Shown: piece by piece, positions 11,391 to 21,779 of the stretch | How the letters are laid out: each line of letters opens with the position of its first letter | Numbering within the stretch: position 1 is the stretch's first letter | Origin: Nephrocerus scutellatus | Lineage: Eukaryota > Arthropoda > Insecta > Diptera > Pipunculidae | Length of the DNA: 64,000 nucleotides | Reading direction: 5' to 3' | NCBI GenBank assembly: GCA_947095585.1 | Contig: OX352761.1 | Coordinates: 94,383,333 to 94,447,332, forward strand | Made by a program: the position numbers and the translations under genes | Notes under the pieces: model-generated | What the model was told of the DNA's origin: nothing | What the model saw: the letters and a program-made list of their open reading frames with translations, nothing else | Database searches by the model: none

Positions 11391-12060
11391 CTAATATTGG
11401 TGACTCAACCAGTATTGTTGTAAAACTTTAAATGCTTCTACCTCATTTGCTTCGAACTTAAATGTAATATTCTTTCTAAACAGCTTATACAATGGTTCAG
11501 CTAACAAAGAAAACCCTTTAATAAACCTCCTAAAGTAGGAGCACAGACCTAAAAAGCTATGTACTTCCTTAGCACTCTGCGGTATAGGAAAATTCTTCAC
11601 AGATTTATTTTCCCTGTCGTCTGGTCTTATTCCTTCTTTTGCTATCGCATATCCTAAATATTGAATTTCTGATTCTAAAACTTGGCATTTATCATGTCGC
11701 AACGCTGATATATTCCTAACCAGTTTCTCGAAAACCCTCTTAATATATTTAAATGTTCCTTAACCGTCTCTGTTGGTATCATAATATCGGCTAGATTTAA
11801 GTAAATTATACTGGCCCAACGGGGTCACAAATGAAGTGTATTTTACCGATTCTTCTTCCATTTTACATAGTAAAATGCACTTTTCAAATCTAAACCTTTG
11901 CTTTTTCTAAATACGATAACCTTCTTGGAGGGCAATGGAAAGGCTTTTCATTTATCAGTCTATGGTTCGTTTAAAAGTCAGTCTCAGGCAATTCGGGACG
12001 TTTGCAAGACATACAATTTTTGAACATTTCACTGAACATTTCTTTTGCTTCAAAAGGCGA
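11391..12060 (-). pseudogene. Gypsy reverse transcriptase remnant
   Basis: The clearest part is the open frame 11391-11702, with KCQVLESEIQYLGYAI and FPIPQSAKEVHSFLGLCSYF, the thumb/connection region that follows the RT palm in Ty3/Gypsy elements. Upstream to 12060 scattered palm pieces are readable in several frames (FRKSKGLDLKSAFYYVKW, then EESVKYTSFVTP), broken by stops. The catalytic Y(V/I)DD block is not recognisable, so part of the palm is deleted. The Helitron at 12070-13280 separates this from the protease. Confidence 0.8.
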
Positions 12061-12069
12061 TATATATTA

Positions 12070-13280
12070 TCTATATATATATAAAAGTGAACCGACCGAA
12101 CCAAAAAGTCAACCGGTCTTGTTTTATTAGACATAGAATAAGTATTCGATACAGTATGGCATAACGGACTTCTACATAAGCTAATAAACTATGATTTTCT
12201 AATATACTTAATCATAACAATATGTAGTTTTCTTAGGAATCGCTTCTTTACAGTATCCGTAAAAATAGCCTTTATTCAGAAAGCACTTTACTGTAAGGAG
12301 TTCCTCTGATTTGCCCATTTTGCCAAACTGCGAATACGCTATTTACGCCGATGATACTGGAATCTTTACATTGCATGAGATAGGTTTCACTATCGAAGCC
12401 ATAATTCAAAATGTAATCAGTGTCCTAGTGGGATATTTTGATAATTGGAAGGTCAAAGTTAATGTAGGCAAAACGCAAGCTATCTTTTTCACTAGAAAAA
12501 GGAAGTGTTGCTTTCTGCCAAAAAACTCGTTGAGGCTAAATGGCGTTGAAGTAGAATGGCAAAACTCAGTTAAATACCTGGGTGTACACCTTGACAAGAA
12601 GTTGACTTTTAGTGAACATATTGTATGCACTCTTAAAAAATCGAACCTAGCGATAAAAATGCTGCATCCATTAATAAACCGAAAAGCTATGTTAAGCCTG
12701 GAAAACAAGATCATTATTTGCAAAGTAATTTTCAAAGCAATATACTTATACCGCTCTCAAGCTTGGGGAGACTGTGCTCCATCACATTCAAAAAATTGCA
12801 AATTGTTTTTACATCTTATGATTTATTTTAATAGTTAATAAGTTTCGAAATAGAATTGAAGGTTTTATTATAGCTTTTTCCTTCAAACCACAAATTTAAA
12901 TATTAAGATTTTATAATAATTATATACTTTTCTAGAAGTAAGGTTAAATCATAACAAATCTCTGTACAGACTGTAACCAAATTGTTATAACGTTTTTTGC
13001 TATAAATAAAGAAACTATCTATTTATCTAATGAACCGATCGCTTTCAAACTTATTCTATAGTTTTCTGTGCTGGTGAGGTAGTCAGTTGGTGGGTTGGTC
13101 AGTTGGTGCGAGTTCAGTGGGTAGGGGTGGTCTGTGAGTGGGTGGTCATCTGAGGTCAGAGGTCCATGGGCTGGGGGTCAGATGGCGGTGGGTCAGTGAG
13201 CGGGAGGTCAGTGGGCGGGTGTTAACTTGGTTGGGGTCAGTGGGATGGGGCATCCGAGAAACGCCGGGTACTTCCGCTAG
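12070..13280 (+). mobile_element. Non-autonomous Helitron holding a nested LINE
   Basis: Starts TCTATATATATATAAAAG directly after an A and ends CTTCCGCTAG directly before a T. These are the classic Helitron termini (TC...CTAG, inserted between A and T, no duplication). Without the nested LINE it is about 280 bp. The 3' part is a G-rich stretch of GGTCAGTGGG-like units (13070-13250) followed by GAGAAACGCCGGGTACTTCCG. A minus-strand relative of this 3' end is at 54253. No Rep/helicase is present. Confidence 0.8.
12099..13030 (+). mobile_element. 5'-truncated Jockey-type LINE nested in the Helitron
   Basis: Flanked by an 11-bp duplication with one mismatch, TGAACCGACCG at 12088-12098 and TGAACCGATCG at 13031-13041. 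The protein reads from KKSTGLVLLDIE*VFDTVWH (RT motif A) through a stop at 12308 to the open frame 12311-12838 with IYADDTGIF (catalytic YADD), FDNWKVKVNVGKTQAIFF and KYLGVHLDKKLTF. The reading ends in a 3' untranslated region with AATAAAG and a TATTTATCTAA tail. The clade call rests on the TGLVLLDIE and YADDTG motifs. Confidence 0.85.
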
Positions 13281-13467
13281 TTATTAGTTAAATACATTTC
13301 ATTTTTATTTCTACTTTTTAATATTCATTAGATTATGACACTCATTTTGGAATACATTTTCATCTTTATCTATCATTTGTTTCATAGTTTCCTTATTTCT
13401 ACTCAATTTTAAATTTGCAAATTTTAAGAAATCTCTACCTAGTACGGCTGCAAATTGCATAGTATCA

Positions 13468-14124
13468 TTATTTACTATGTACATATATTTTTAGATTTAT
13501 TTGCTCTTCTTTAAAATAAACACTACCTTTAATATAACCATTAATTTTTAAAGAACTTTTATTGATTCCAACGATATTTATTTTACAGTTAGGTTCAAAT
13601 ATTATAGTGAAATTCTTAGGAATAAATTGCTCCCGGATTATACTAACTGGGCTGCCGGTATCTAAAAGGGTGCCTAACAATATTTTATACGTTACATCAT
13701 TTGTTTTAAAATTATAAATCAAATTTCTTACATAGTCATCCTCATCGTCATCGTGGTGGTCAAATTGATGGACTACCATTCGTTTAGGACATTCTGCAGC
13801 AAGTTGACCTATCTCGGCACATACGTAACAAGCTCCTGGTGGTCGTTGTGCCTTACGACATTCTGTAGCAATGTGCCCAAGAGAATTACAATTGTAGCAC
13901 CTGATCGGTTTAAACTCCTTTCCTTCTGCAGCTGCTACACGCCATGAGGTCGATGGAAATGAAACCGCAACTTTACTGGAAACTGCTTTTATTTTCGGCA
14001 ACTCTATTTTACAGAACGCCTCTGCCAGTTGTTGTTTATTTTTAAAGCATTGCATCCGTGTCTGTGATCTGAAGTATCTATCTGGGATTCCATCAATAAG
14101 GTTTTCTAACAGCTCCGTAGACAA
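13468..14124 (-). pseudogene. Gypsy gag (zinc knuckles) and aspartic protease remnant
   Basis: This 218-residue open frame begins inside the gag region. It carries two CCHC-type knuckles: one is CYNCNSLGHIATEC near residues 79-92, the other is CYVCAEIGQLAAEC near 98-111, where the usual Gly-His is replaced. A protease active-site block (LLDTGSPVSII) follows near residue 153. These domains bind genomic RNA and process the polyprotein. The protease-to-RT linker continues in another frame between 13281 and 13467 (FAAVLGRDFLKFANLK), so a frameshift lies near 13468. The N-terminal half of gag is missing at about 14140. Confidence 0.85.
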
Positions 14125-14138
14125 TTAATTGGCCATAA

Positions 14139-14633
14139 TTTTTTTTTCATGGAAATATTGTTGAAATTAATCATAGTCTTCCCGATTTTGGTGCCAAGGA
14201 TAATATACCACTGGTTAGATATGCAAAATTCCAAAAAGGGTTCACTTTATCAAATGGTTTTGACGAATTTCTAAAAATTGATGCAAGTGTCTTCACTAAA
14301 GACAACAGTATTGGAATAAAATTTGAAAAACAAAGTGCTACTCCGGAGATGAGTGAGTCTGAATACGAAGCTCATGAAGAAATTAATGACCTCATAACAT
14401 CGTATGATGAGGTATTGAAACAAGATGGCTGTTTGAAGCATTTTGCCAGAGATGAGTTTATAGCATTTAACCACATCAAGAACGTAAAATCTCATTTTGA
14501 AAACCAACATTTTAAGTTTAAGCAATCTAAGTTTTTTCAACCAAAGTGGAGTCATTTTCCATTAATTTCAATGAAGTGTATACATGAACACAATGTACGT
14601 AAATATATGTACGAGTATGTAATATGTATATGA
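14139..14633 (+). CDS. Unidentified open frame, possible host exon
   Basis: A 165-codon stretch without stops runs from just after a TAA at 14136 to a TGA at 14631. The first in-frame ATG is at 14349, which would give 94 residues; the open part before it is equally protein-like (for example DFGAKDNIPLVRYAKFQKGF), suggesting an exon entered by splicing. A possible acceptor is TTAATCATAG at about 14164-14173. The product would be acidic and then Phe/Lys-rich (HFENQHFKFKQSKFFQPKW). I do not recognise the family. It abuts the truncated gypsy gag on the other strand. Composition looks coding, but no donor, partner exon or promoter could be shown. Confidence 0.35.
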   Translation, partial: FFFHGNIVEINHSLPDFGAKDNIPLVRYAKFQKGFTLSNGFDEFLKIDASVFTKDNSIGIKFEKQSATPEMSESEYEAHEEINDLITSYDEVLKQDGCLKHFARDEFIAFNHIKNVKSHFENQHFKFKQSKFFQPKWSHFPLISMKCIHEHNVRKYMYEYVICI

Positions 14634-14639
14634 ATCGTA

Positions 14640-15155
14640 ATAACATTCTTAAATATTCATAAATTTGTGCAACGACAATTTCTGCCCATTTGGTAATTCC
14701 AACAAAGCATTTCAAACAAAATTTTTAGTTCCTCCCCCATAAACGGATATCTCTCATAACTGGTCAAAACACTGCGACGGTGGGTGTCGGTTAATGTCCG
14801 GTTAATTGCTTATAACTCGAGAACTACTCATCCGATTTACATGATTTTTTAAATTCATGGATATGTTCTCTGCCCTTATGACGATAATAATAAATCAAGT
14901 CCGAAAAAAATACCACCAGCATGCTCTCTTGCAATAAGCTGCCCAAGCCAGCGTGGGGAAGGGGATCAATGGGGTGCCGTGGTGATGGTGGTTGTCCGGC
15001 GCGGAAAGGTGCTGGTCGATTGGAGAAGGGGCGTTGTTCAATGGGGAAAGCTATTTTGGTCTGCCGTGGGCACATCTAGTTTTTGATAAAATTAACAGCT
15101 TACTGCCTTTCTTAACTTTATCATTTTGCCCCCATTCGAAAATAAAAATGGTCCC
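14640..15155. other. No gene seen; GC-richer repeat-like patch
   Basis: 14790-15075 has a change of base composition and the phrase AACTCGAGAACTACTCATCC, of the sort found in dispersed fly repeats. It ends CACATCTAGT, which could be a Helitron terminus, but no matching start is visible. Confidence 0.3.
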
Positions 15156-15159
15156 GCAA

Positions 15160-15470
15160 TTAAAATAATGGAGCACGAATTTGAAGTACTGCAATTCTGT
15201 AACTATATCATGGAACCAGAAATACGCGCATGTTAAAGTCAACGAAGCCTGCCTTAGTCTGCCAAGACTCTTCGAATTTATGTATTTAACCACAACATCA
15301 AAGATAATAGTCACAATTTTCTGAGACTGGCCTCTAAGCCTTGTTCGAAAGGAAAGTCTTGTTGGGCCTGTACAAGAGGAATACAATAATATCGTCATCG
15401 TGAAGCTCGGTAGGCTTCGGTAGGCAGGTTACCTAGCTCGCATGACCGTAGATGATCCGATCGAAGAAAA
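15160..15470 (+). pseudogene. RTE LINE fragment, heavily decayed
   Basis: Nucleotide landmarks of the RTE C-terminal region recur in order: GGAGCACGAATTTGAAGTA, ATGGAACCAGAAATACGCGC, GCCTTAGTCTGCCAAGACTC, TTCGAAAGGAAAGTCTTG and GTGAAGCTCGGTAGGCTTCGG. They match the other three RTE copies here. Many indels and stops; no ends are visible. Confidence 0.75.
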
Positions 15471-15474
15471 TGTT

Positions 15475-18400
15475 TTCGAAAGCAAGAGTATACTTCTTGT
15501 CTGTAAGTTAAGACATTTTTGTAGATCTACTCGTTGTTGTTATTTTTAAAAAACTATTTCCCTTTGCAGACTCCCTAAAGACACTCGTTTGGAATATTGC
15601 TCTATACCGCCTCAATTCACCGAGTTTGACCGTACGAGTATATATCTCAAAGTGGAGTACAAAAGTCTGAATATCGTTTTTGGTGAATATTCATTTTTTT
15701 AATCTCCAACAGAAAAAAACTATTACGATTGAGTTATTCTTATCGAAGTCTGAGAGAATTATTTTGAGAGGTTTCTTTTCGATGAATGTTTTTGAGTATA
15801 GAAAGGACAAGAAAATATTTTAATAAAAAGCTTTTTTAAAATTACACATGAAAACTAATTTAAATCATTGGAATCTATATTAATATTTTTAATTGTACTG
15901 ATATTCGTTATATGTATTTACAATAAATCAACAACAGCAACTAAAAATTTTTGCTATCTGGGAACTTCTGCTGCCAATTAGTTTATTAATAAATTTAATG
16001 GAAACCCAAGACCACAGGATCTGATAATAAATCTTTTCTTAATGATTTCCCATCTACGTCCGTCTGGTAGAATATCGACCGCTATCCTAGTAAAACCATA
16101 ATCGGCCACATAATTTAGAAACGAAAGTTTCCCTGTTCCATTCTTTTTGTGGCATTAATATTTGTTTCTGCGTTTTCTTCAAATAAACAGAAAAAGTATG
16201 CCAAAGAAATTTAGAAGGCAAATTTTCAAAAGAAGAGAAAAATCTCCACGAATTATTCACCCTTATGCTTTGGACAACATTGCACAGTAAAACTCGCGTC
16301 GTGCGAATGTCCACTCTGGCTATCAGGGAAAAGACTGTTGACTACTGTGGGTGTAATAAATCTGATGTTGGCCAACGAGGCAAAAAGTATGCGTTAAGCA
16401 AAATAACTGTGGCTCTTAAAACTTAGAAAGACTTGTGGAATTCGCCGCACCACCACTATATTACCATTATGAACTCTTTGGTTTTGGGTTGAGTTGCTTC
16501 CAATGAGAAGTCTGGGTGGATATTGAAAACCAAAACTTAAAACACAAAACCATATTTAGCTGGCAGAGACACGCACTAATATAACCAAAGAACGCTGTAA
16601 TACAAATTTATATTTATTGAAGTCAGAGTTTCTTAATTGCCAGACTTTGTCAACTGCTGCTGTCCAATTTAACGTGGAGTCGTGCCGAAGAAGTCGTGTG
16701 GTTTGGTGATGCGGTTTAATGCAGCCTGCGGAAAAGTTTCGCTTGGACTATCTCATGACGATACGGTGTTGTGTTTGGTTTGAAGGTACTCGTGCAGTTA
16801 GTGGAGCAGATCGTGTGTGCGTACTCGTACATTCACCAATGTTGAGGTCTTCCTTTAGTGAAGGCATTCAGATAACCAGCTGGCTGCTACTTCTACGGAT
16901 GAACAACTATTTTTGTTACTTCTTTTCAAATTCAACAATCCAAACGACTTTTTGTTTGCTAGTCCCATTTTGTTAGCAAAAGTTTTGGGTGTTTTATTTG
17001 TTGCATTTCTTGCATATTGGTTTATTCATGGCGAGTTGTTTTCAAAATATTCTATTGAATACTGTTGTCCGCTAAGATTACATATGAACTGGAGTGTGCT
17101 CCTCAAGCGTACTTTGCATGTCGAAAAGAGGACCCATTATTAGCTATAAACTGGGGTTAGGAAAGTTTTAATTGCCTAAAGTCATTGCAACTAATAAATA
17201 TTGAAAACCATGAGTCGTTTATTAATTCCTTTTATCAGCGGTAGGCACAGTTGACTTCAGAATGAATTTCTACATTTTGGATACTGACTGCCGTTAATTG
17301 ATATATATAGAGAAATTAAAAATGTGCATGAAGTCCGTGAACCGATACAAAACATGAAGGGTTCGTGTTCGTTTGCAAAATTTAAGGAGGCTACTTTATA
17401 AAATTCTGGACACTTTAATTAATCATGCGATTTGGAAAAAAAAGTTAATGGCGGACCCTGAACCAAGTCTCCAAACATTTCAAATCACGGTTTCTGTGAT
17501 TTTTAATACCAAACAGGTTTACACAATTTAAGGACGCTACTAAATTTTGGGCCAATTATTAAAACATAATTGTTTTGAAAAAATTAACCCAAGATTCTGA
17601 CCACTTCCAAAGTCTGGCAGAAACCGGCACATGTATGGTATAAAACCTTAACTCTTTGAGTTAATTGCGAATACACATACACACAGGTTTCGTTTTAATA
17701 TACAAAGTTTTGGGTTTTCAATTGCAAAAAGCATAAAACCATAATAATTACAATGGTTATTATAAATATGAATACAATTCTAAAAAACCAAAGTGTAAAC
17801 GTGTAGTTTTCAAAAACTTTCCAATTTTCTAGCTACTCGTATATTGAGTCAAGTATTGAAAGACCTAACATGCCTTTAAACTTAAAAGTAACGCAAAAAT
17901 GTCTTAAATTCGCAGAACTAAAAATCGTATAAATTTCCATATAAAAAGTTTCTTCACGTTTATTATGGTCCCGCAGGATGCTTTCTGTTCATTTGGAATG
18001 GCATCAACTTGTAAAGAAATTCTATTTTATTCCTCTATATATTCGTTTTCTTTTTCGTGGGAGAAACGTGACCATTACCAGAAATCAAGTTTAATCGCCC
18101 GAAAGCGAAATACAATTCATTGACATTTTATGCGAAATCGATGTGATGAAATGAAGGCAATGTGATGAAATCAACCAATTCAGGTGGAATCTCTAAAAGC
18201 TACAAGAAAACGTTTTAGTATTTGAAATTAATTTCTATGATTTAAAAGTGTATACAATATTTTTTATACATTTGTATGTCTTCTATGGCTACGTGTATTG
18301 CTGACAACAATAACTATTGGAAATAATCCACAAGAAAAGGGTTTTAACTTTCAATTGATTTAAAAATCTTAAAAATTTTCTAAACAAAAAACAATGAAAA

Positions 18401-18845
18401 CAAATTAGCTCTCTGGAAAATCCCCCGCTGTGCATTTTGGTAACTCGGATTCCATATGGCTTATAATTTACAAAAAAAAAGTGAGTTGTTAGAGCGTATT
18501 TTTTGCTTCGCAATTGTTTTCGCCTCCGGGTTCTCTGACCGTGACTGGAGTGTGTGGCCTCTGGGCTCACTTTAAGTTGAGGTCTCGACTGCCCTGAAGA
18601 CATCGGGCTTGCCCTAGATGCCAATAGTTGGTCTAGCGAATCCTCTCGGTATCGAGGATGGGCAACCTTGCCGTGGAGTCTGTCGGACTACATGGAAGAA
18701 AGCGCTGTCAAAAAGACGGTGGTATAGTTGAAGGGGAACGAGACGGAATGTGCCGGCTGATCCTCTGAGACGGTGTTTATTTATTTATTTGCTGTTTGGT
18801 TTTTTTCCAACGGGCACATGGGCGCGCCCACTGGACTTTTATATT
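15475..18845. other. No gene seen
   Basis: Mostly AT-rich single-copy-looking sequence. A GC-richer patch at 18520-18770 (containing CTCTCGGTATCGAGG and CCTTGCCGTGGAGTC) looks like untranslated repeat sequence, but I could not place it in a family. Confidence 0.4.
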
Positions 18846-18849
18846 TTTT

Positions 18850-19758
18850 TAAATTCTCTATATTAACTTCACTTGCCCGTGGGTCGTCGGTCGGTCGTCG
18901 GTCGGTCGTCGGTCGGTCTTCGGTCGGTCGTCTGTCGTGGATTCTTGCGATCAATTTTTAACCCACTTCCCATGGCCCGATTTTATTGAAATTTTGCACA
19001 CATGTGTATTTCCGGAGACAACACTTTCTATTAAATTTTGAGGCCCCTCGGGCTGCGGGGTCGGGGGGCTCCCAAACAAAAATTTTAAAAAATTTACCCG
19101 ATTTTCTTCAAATTTTACACACATGTGTATACCCAATAAACAATACTTTTTCGAAAATTTGGTAGTGATCGGGTCCCGGGTTCGGCCGCAAGGCCCTTAT
19201 ACATTTTTTAAATATCTGTACTGGCATCAGATATTCGTCGCCCTTTATGGACTGTGTGCGGTGTGTGCTGCGCAGTCGGCTGCGCTGCATGGTTTTGGTG
19301 GTGGTGGAGAGAGAGAGAGAGAAATCTTAGCGCACGCACAAATGAACCCAGCAAATGAAACGAGACATACATGTTTTATGCTTACTTCAACTTACATTTT
19401 TATTATATACTGAATTGTATTTTTATTGATGTCGTTTTTTTGTTGTCGATATCAACTTACAGATAGAACAACAAGTTTTCACAATATTCTGTCATTTGGC
19501 GTTTTAATAAATTAGTTCAGAGCAGTCAAAGAGTTCTCAAGATAAATGTTCGTGTTTCTTATTTGCTCAGAGTATGAGCGTGCTCTAAGTGCTCAGAATA
19601 AAATTATCTGAGCTTTTTCAATTTTAACATCTGATGTCAAATGTTTGTTTCGATGATTTTCTCCTACAATAAAAAAAAATGGCCCAGGATCGAGGGGCTC
19701 CCATATCAATTTCTGCGATTAGAGAATTTAGATGAAAAATTTTAATTTTTATGGGTTG
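18850..19758 (+). repeat. Helentron-like (HINE) repeat, copy 2, long form
   Basis: Starts AAATTCTCTATATTAACTTC, carries a GGTCGGTCGTC microsatellite, then about two ~120-bp monomers (ATTTTGCACACATGTGTAT, GTGATCGGGTCCCGGG), a longer unique middle (19210-19660), and ends TTAGAGAATTTAGATGAAAAATTTTAATTTTTATGGG. The beginning and end carry the inverted motif AAATTCTCTA/TTAGAGAATTT, and the last bases can fold as AAAAATT-TT-AATTTTT. Confidence 0.8.
18881..18945 (+). repeat. GGTCGGTCGTC microsatellite
   Basis: Five to six units of the 11-mer GGTCGGTCGTC with minor changes, inside HINE copy 2. Other copies have GGCT or GTCG variants at the same place. Confidence 0.9.
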
Positions 19759-19815
19759 TTTTTTTTTCTCTTTAATACTACTTAATAATAATACTTAACT
19801 TAAAGGGGAGAAATG

Positions 19816-21045
19816 TCAAGGGGAGGTATAAAGGCAATTTCGAAGGGAGGATATACTTGAATGGAAATCAAAGGTGTTCTGTGCCTTGTTAGCCATTCGC
19901 AGCATTCTGGACATTGGTTCAAAATAGCCGTAGTTGGTGCGGTGGTGAGGGAGACAAAAGAGCGGAACAGATCTAAGGCTACGTGGATTAGTGTGAAGGG
20001 AGATCGATTGTTCCAGATAATAGTTGGTGTATGAAGAGTATGTCAGCAACTTCGCGACGTTTTACAAGGGTTTGCAAGTTAATCAATTTTAGTCTATTTT
20101 CGTAGGATATAGTTGTCGGCCCATGGGAGACCGCGTAACGCAAAACGGATAAACCTGCGCTGCACAGCTTCAATTCTAAGGGAGTGCGTGCCGTGAAATG
20201 GAGACCAGACTTGGCTGGCGTATTCAAGCTGTGGTCTGACAAAGGTAATGTAAAGGGATTTAGTAACGTAAGGATAAGAAAATTATTTCGTTTTATGAAA
20301 CCGAGAGAAGAATTTGCCTTTTGTATAATATGATCGATATGGGAACGGAAGTTGAGCTCCCTGTCACAGATAATTCCCAGATCGCATATAGAAGAAACTG
20401 AAGGAACTGGATTGTTCCAAAAGTAATAGGTTCTGAGGGGTGGGGGAAGTCGTTTGCGGGAGAACGTAATGGATTGACATTTACCAACATTAAGTTCTAA
20501 GAAGTTTTTGTCGCACCAGGTGTAGAATGAGTTAAGGTCGTTTTGAAGTAATAGAGAATCGTTGGGGGTAGATATTACCTTGATTATTTTCATATCATCC
20601 GCATAAATGGACAGATCTGAGTCTTTTATGATGTGACCAACATCGTTTATTGTTAGGACAAAGATCAATGGACCGAGATGACTGCCTTGTGGGACACCTG
20701 AAGTGGCGTTAATAGGGTCTGAGATTGAGAATCTGAAGGGAACCCTGTACTGGCGCTTCTCGAGGTATGATTTCTGCCATGAAATGAAAAAGGGTGGAAA
20801 TCCGAGGGCATTAAGTTTAAGGTAAATGGTTTGGTGGCATAATTTATCAAAAGCCTTGCTGAAGTCGGTAGTGATGACATCCACTTCCTTACTATCCTCT
20901 AAGGCTTGAAGAGTTTTAGAGACAAATTCAGTGAGGTTAGTCGTAGTGGACCTGCCCTTTAAGAAACCGTGCTGTTGAGGAGAAAATATCGAGTGAAAGT
21001 ATAGGGAGTCATAGACAATGCTTTCGAAGAGTTGGGGATTGAATT
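19816..21045 (-). pseudogene. LINE reverse transcriptase remnant
   Basis: The reading starts near 21030 with FESIVYDSLYFHSIFSPQQHG and continues in frame through VDVITTDFSKAFDKLCHQ (RT motif A), SGVPQGSHLGPLIFVLTIND (motif B), LSIYADDMKII (intact catalytic YADD) and LNVGKCQSITFSRKR. It runs as one open frame of 298 residues to 19988, then shifts frame for the C-terminus (MSRMLRMANKAQNTFDF), ending at 19816. The N-terminal fingers are lost to the deletion near 21045. The motif residues survive, so the copy is not very old. Confidence 0.85.
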
Positions 21046-21059
21046 ATACGGAATTATGA

Positions 21060-21779
21060 GCGTCAGTGGAGAAAATGAGATCTAGCTGCCTCCCAAGGTT
21101 GTTGGTGATCCCACTAATCTGAAAAAGGCCGGAGTCGAAAAGACGGTCTGTAAGGAGGGTTTCCGCTGCTGAGGAGGAATTAGTTGGAACAAAGGATGAT
21201 TCGTCCTCTGACGACAACAATTATAAGATTGTTCCCAGGATCAGCTACATCAAATAGAGAGTCAGCTAGTTGGTATACTTGGTTGGTTGAGCAGGGCGAA
21301 TATAACAGCAGCATATAACAGCAGCATATAACAGCAGCATATAACAGCAGCATATGGATAAGGATAATTTAGCACAAACGAATTCAAAAGAAGGGGCGTT
21401 TGAGCATTTAACGAGGGTTGCATCGAGATTATTGCGTATGGCTAATAGAACACCGCGACCGAGGGAGAGGCCAATATTATTCTGGCCGTCAGCGCGAAAG
21501 ACAGCGAAGTCAGAAGTGAAAAGTTCACCGTTAAGAAAGTTGGGACAAAGGTTGGTTTCGGTAAGTGTCATAAGGAAGTATTTGTGAGTTAAGGTACACC
21601 ATCGAGGTTTTGGTACGAAGTCCCCTGACATTCTGATAGTAAATAGAAACGAACTGAGGTGCACTATCGACTGTGAGAGATGGAGCAATTAGATAGGTGT
21701 TAGGGGCGAAAATAATTTTTGTGGTTATTACGGGATTTTTGAAGATACGAGAGACGTTTGTTGCCAATATAAGAAGCAT
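21060..21779 (-). pseudogene. LINE endonuclease remnant
   Basis: Starts near 21690 with SAPQFVSIYYQNVRGL (the catalytic Asn block), followed in another frame by LMTLTETNL (catalytic Glu in ETNL) and FRADGQNNIGLSLGRGVLLAI. The C-terminal part near 21060-21200 reads SGLFQISGITNNLGRQLDLI. A four-fold 13-bp tandem repeat (ATAACAGCAGCAT, 21303-21354) has expanded inside the domain. At least two frameshifts. Confidence 0.75.
21303..21354 (+). repeat. 13-bp tandem repeat, four units
   Basis: The unit ATAACAGCAGCAT is repeated perfectly about four times within the decayed endonuclease region, an example of local slippage after the element died. Confidence 0.9.

Larger units (their letters stand above)
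7150..14140 (-). mobile_element. Decayed Ty3/Gypsy-type retroelement, interrupted by three insertions
   Basis: Read on the minus strand, domains occur in the order gag zinc knuckle, protease, reverse transcriptase, RNase H, integrase. The 5' end is cut off inside gag and no flanking LTR of this element is visible. Three later insertions split it: a Helitron (12070-13280), a solo LTR (9559-10435) and an RTE LINE (7597-9334). When each insert and one copy of its duplication is disregarded, the flanking reading frame is continuous across the joint. Frameshifts and stops throughout show the element is inactive. Confidence 0.9.

Noticed and set aside
21290..21360. CRISPR-like direct repeats (ATAACAGCAGCAT x4)
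   Set aside because: The units are contiguous with no spacers and sit in a decayed LINE endonuclease; this is tandem slippage.
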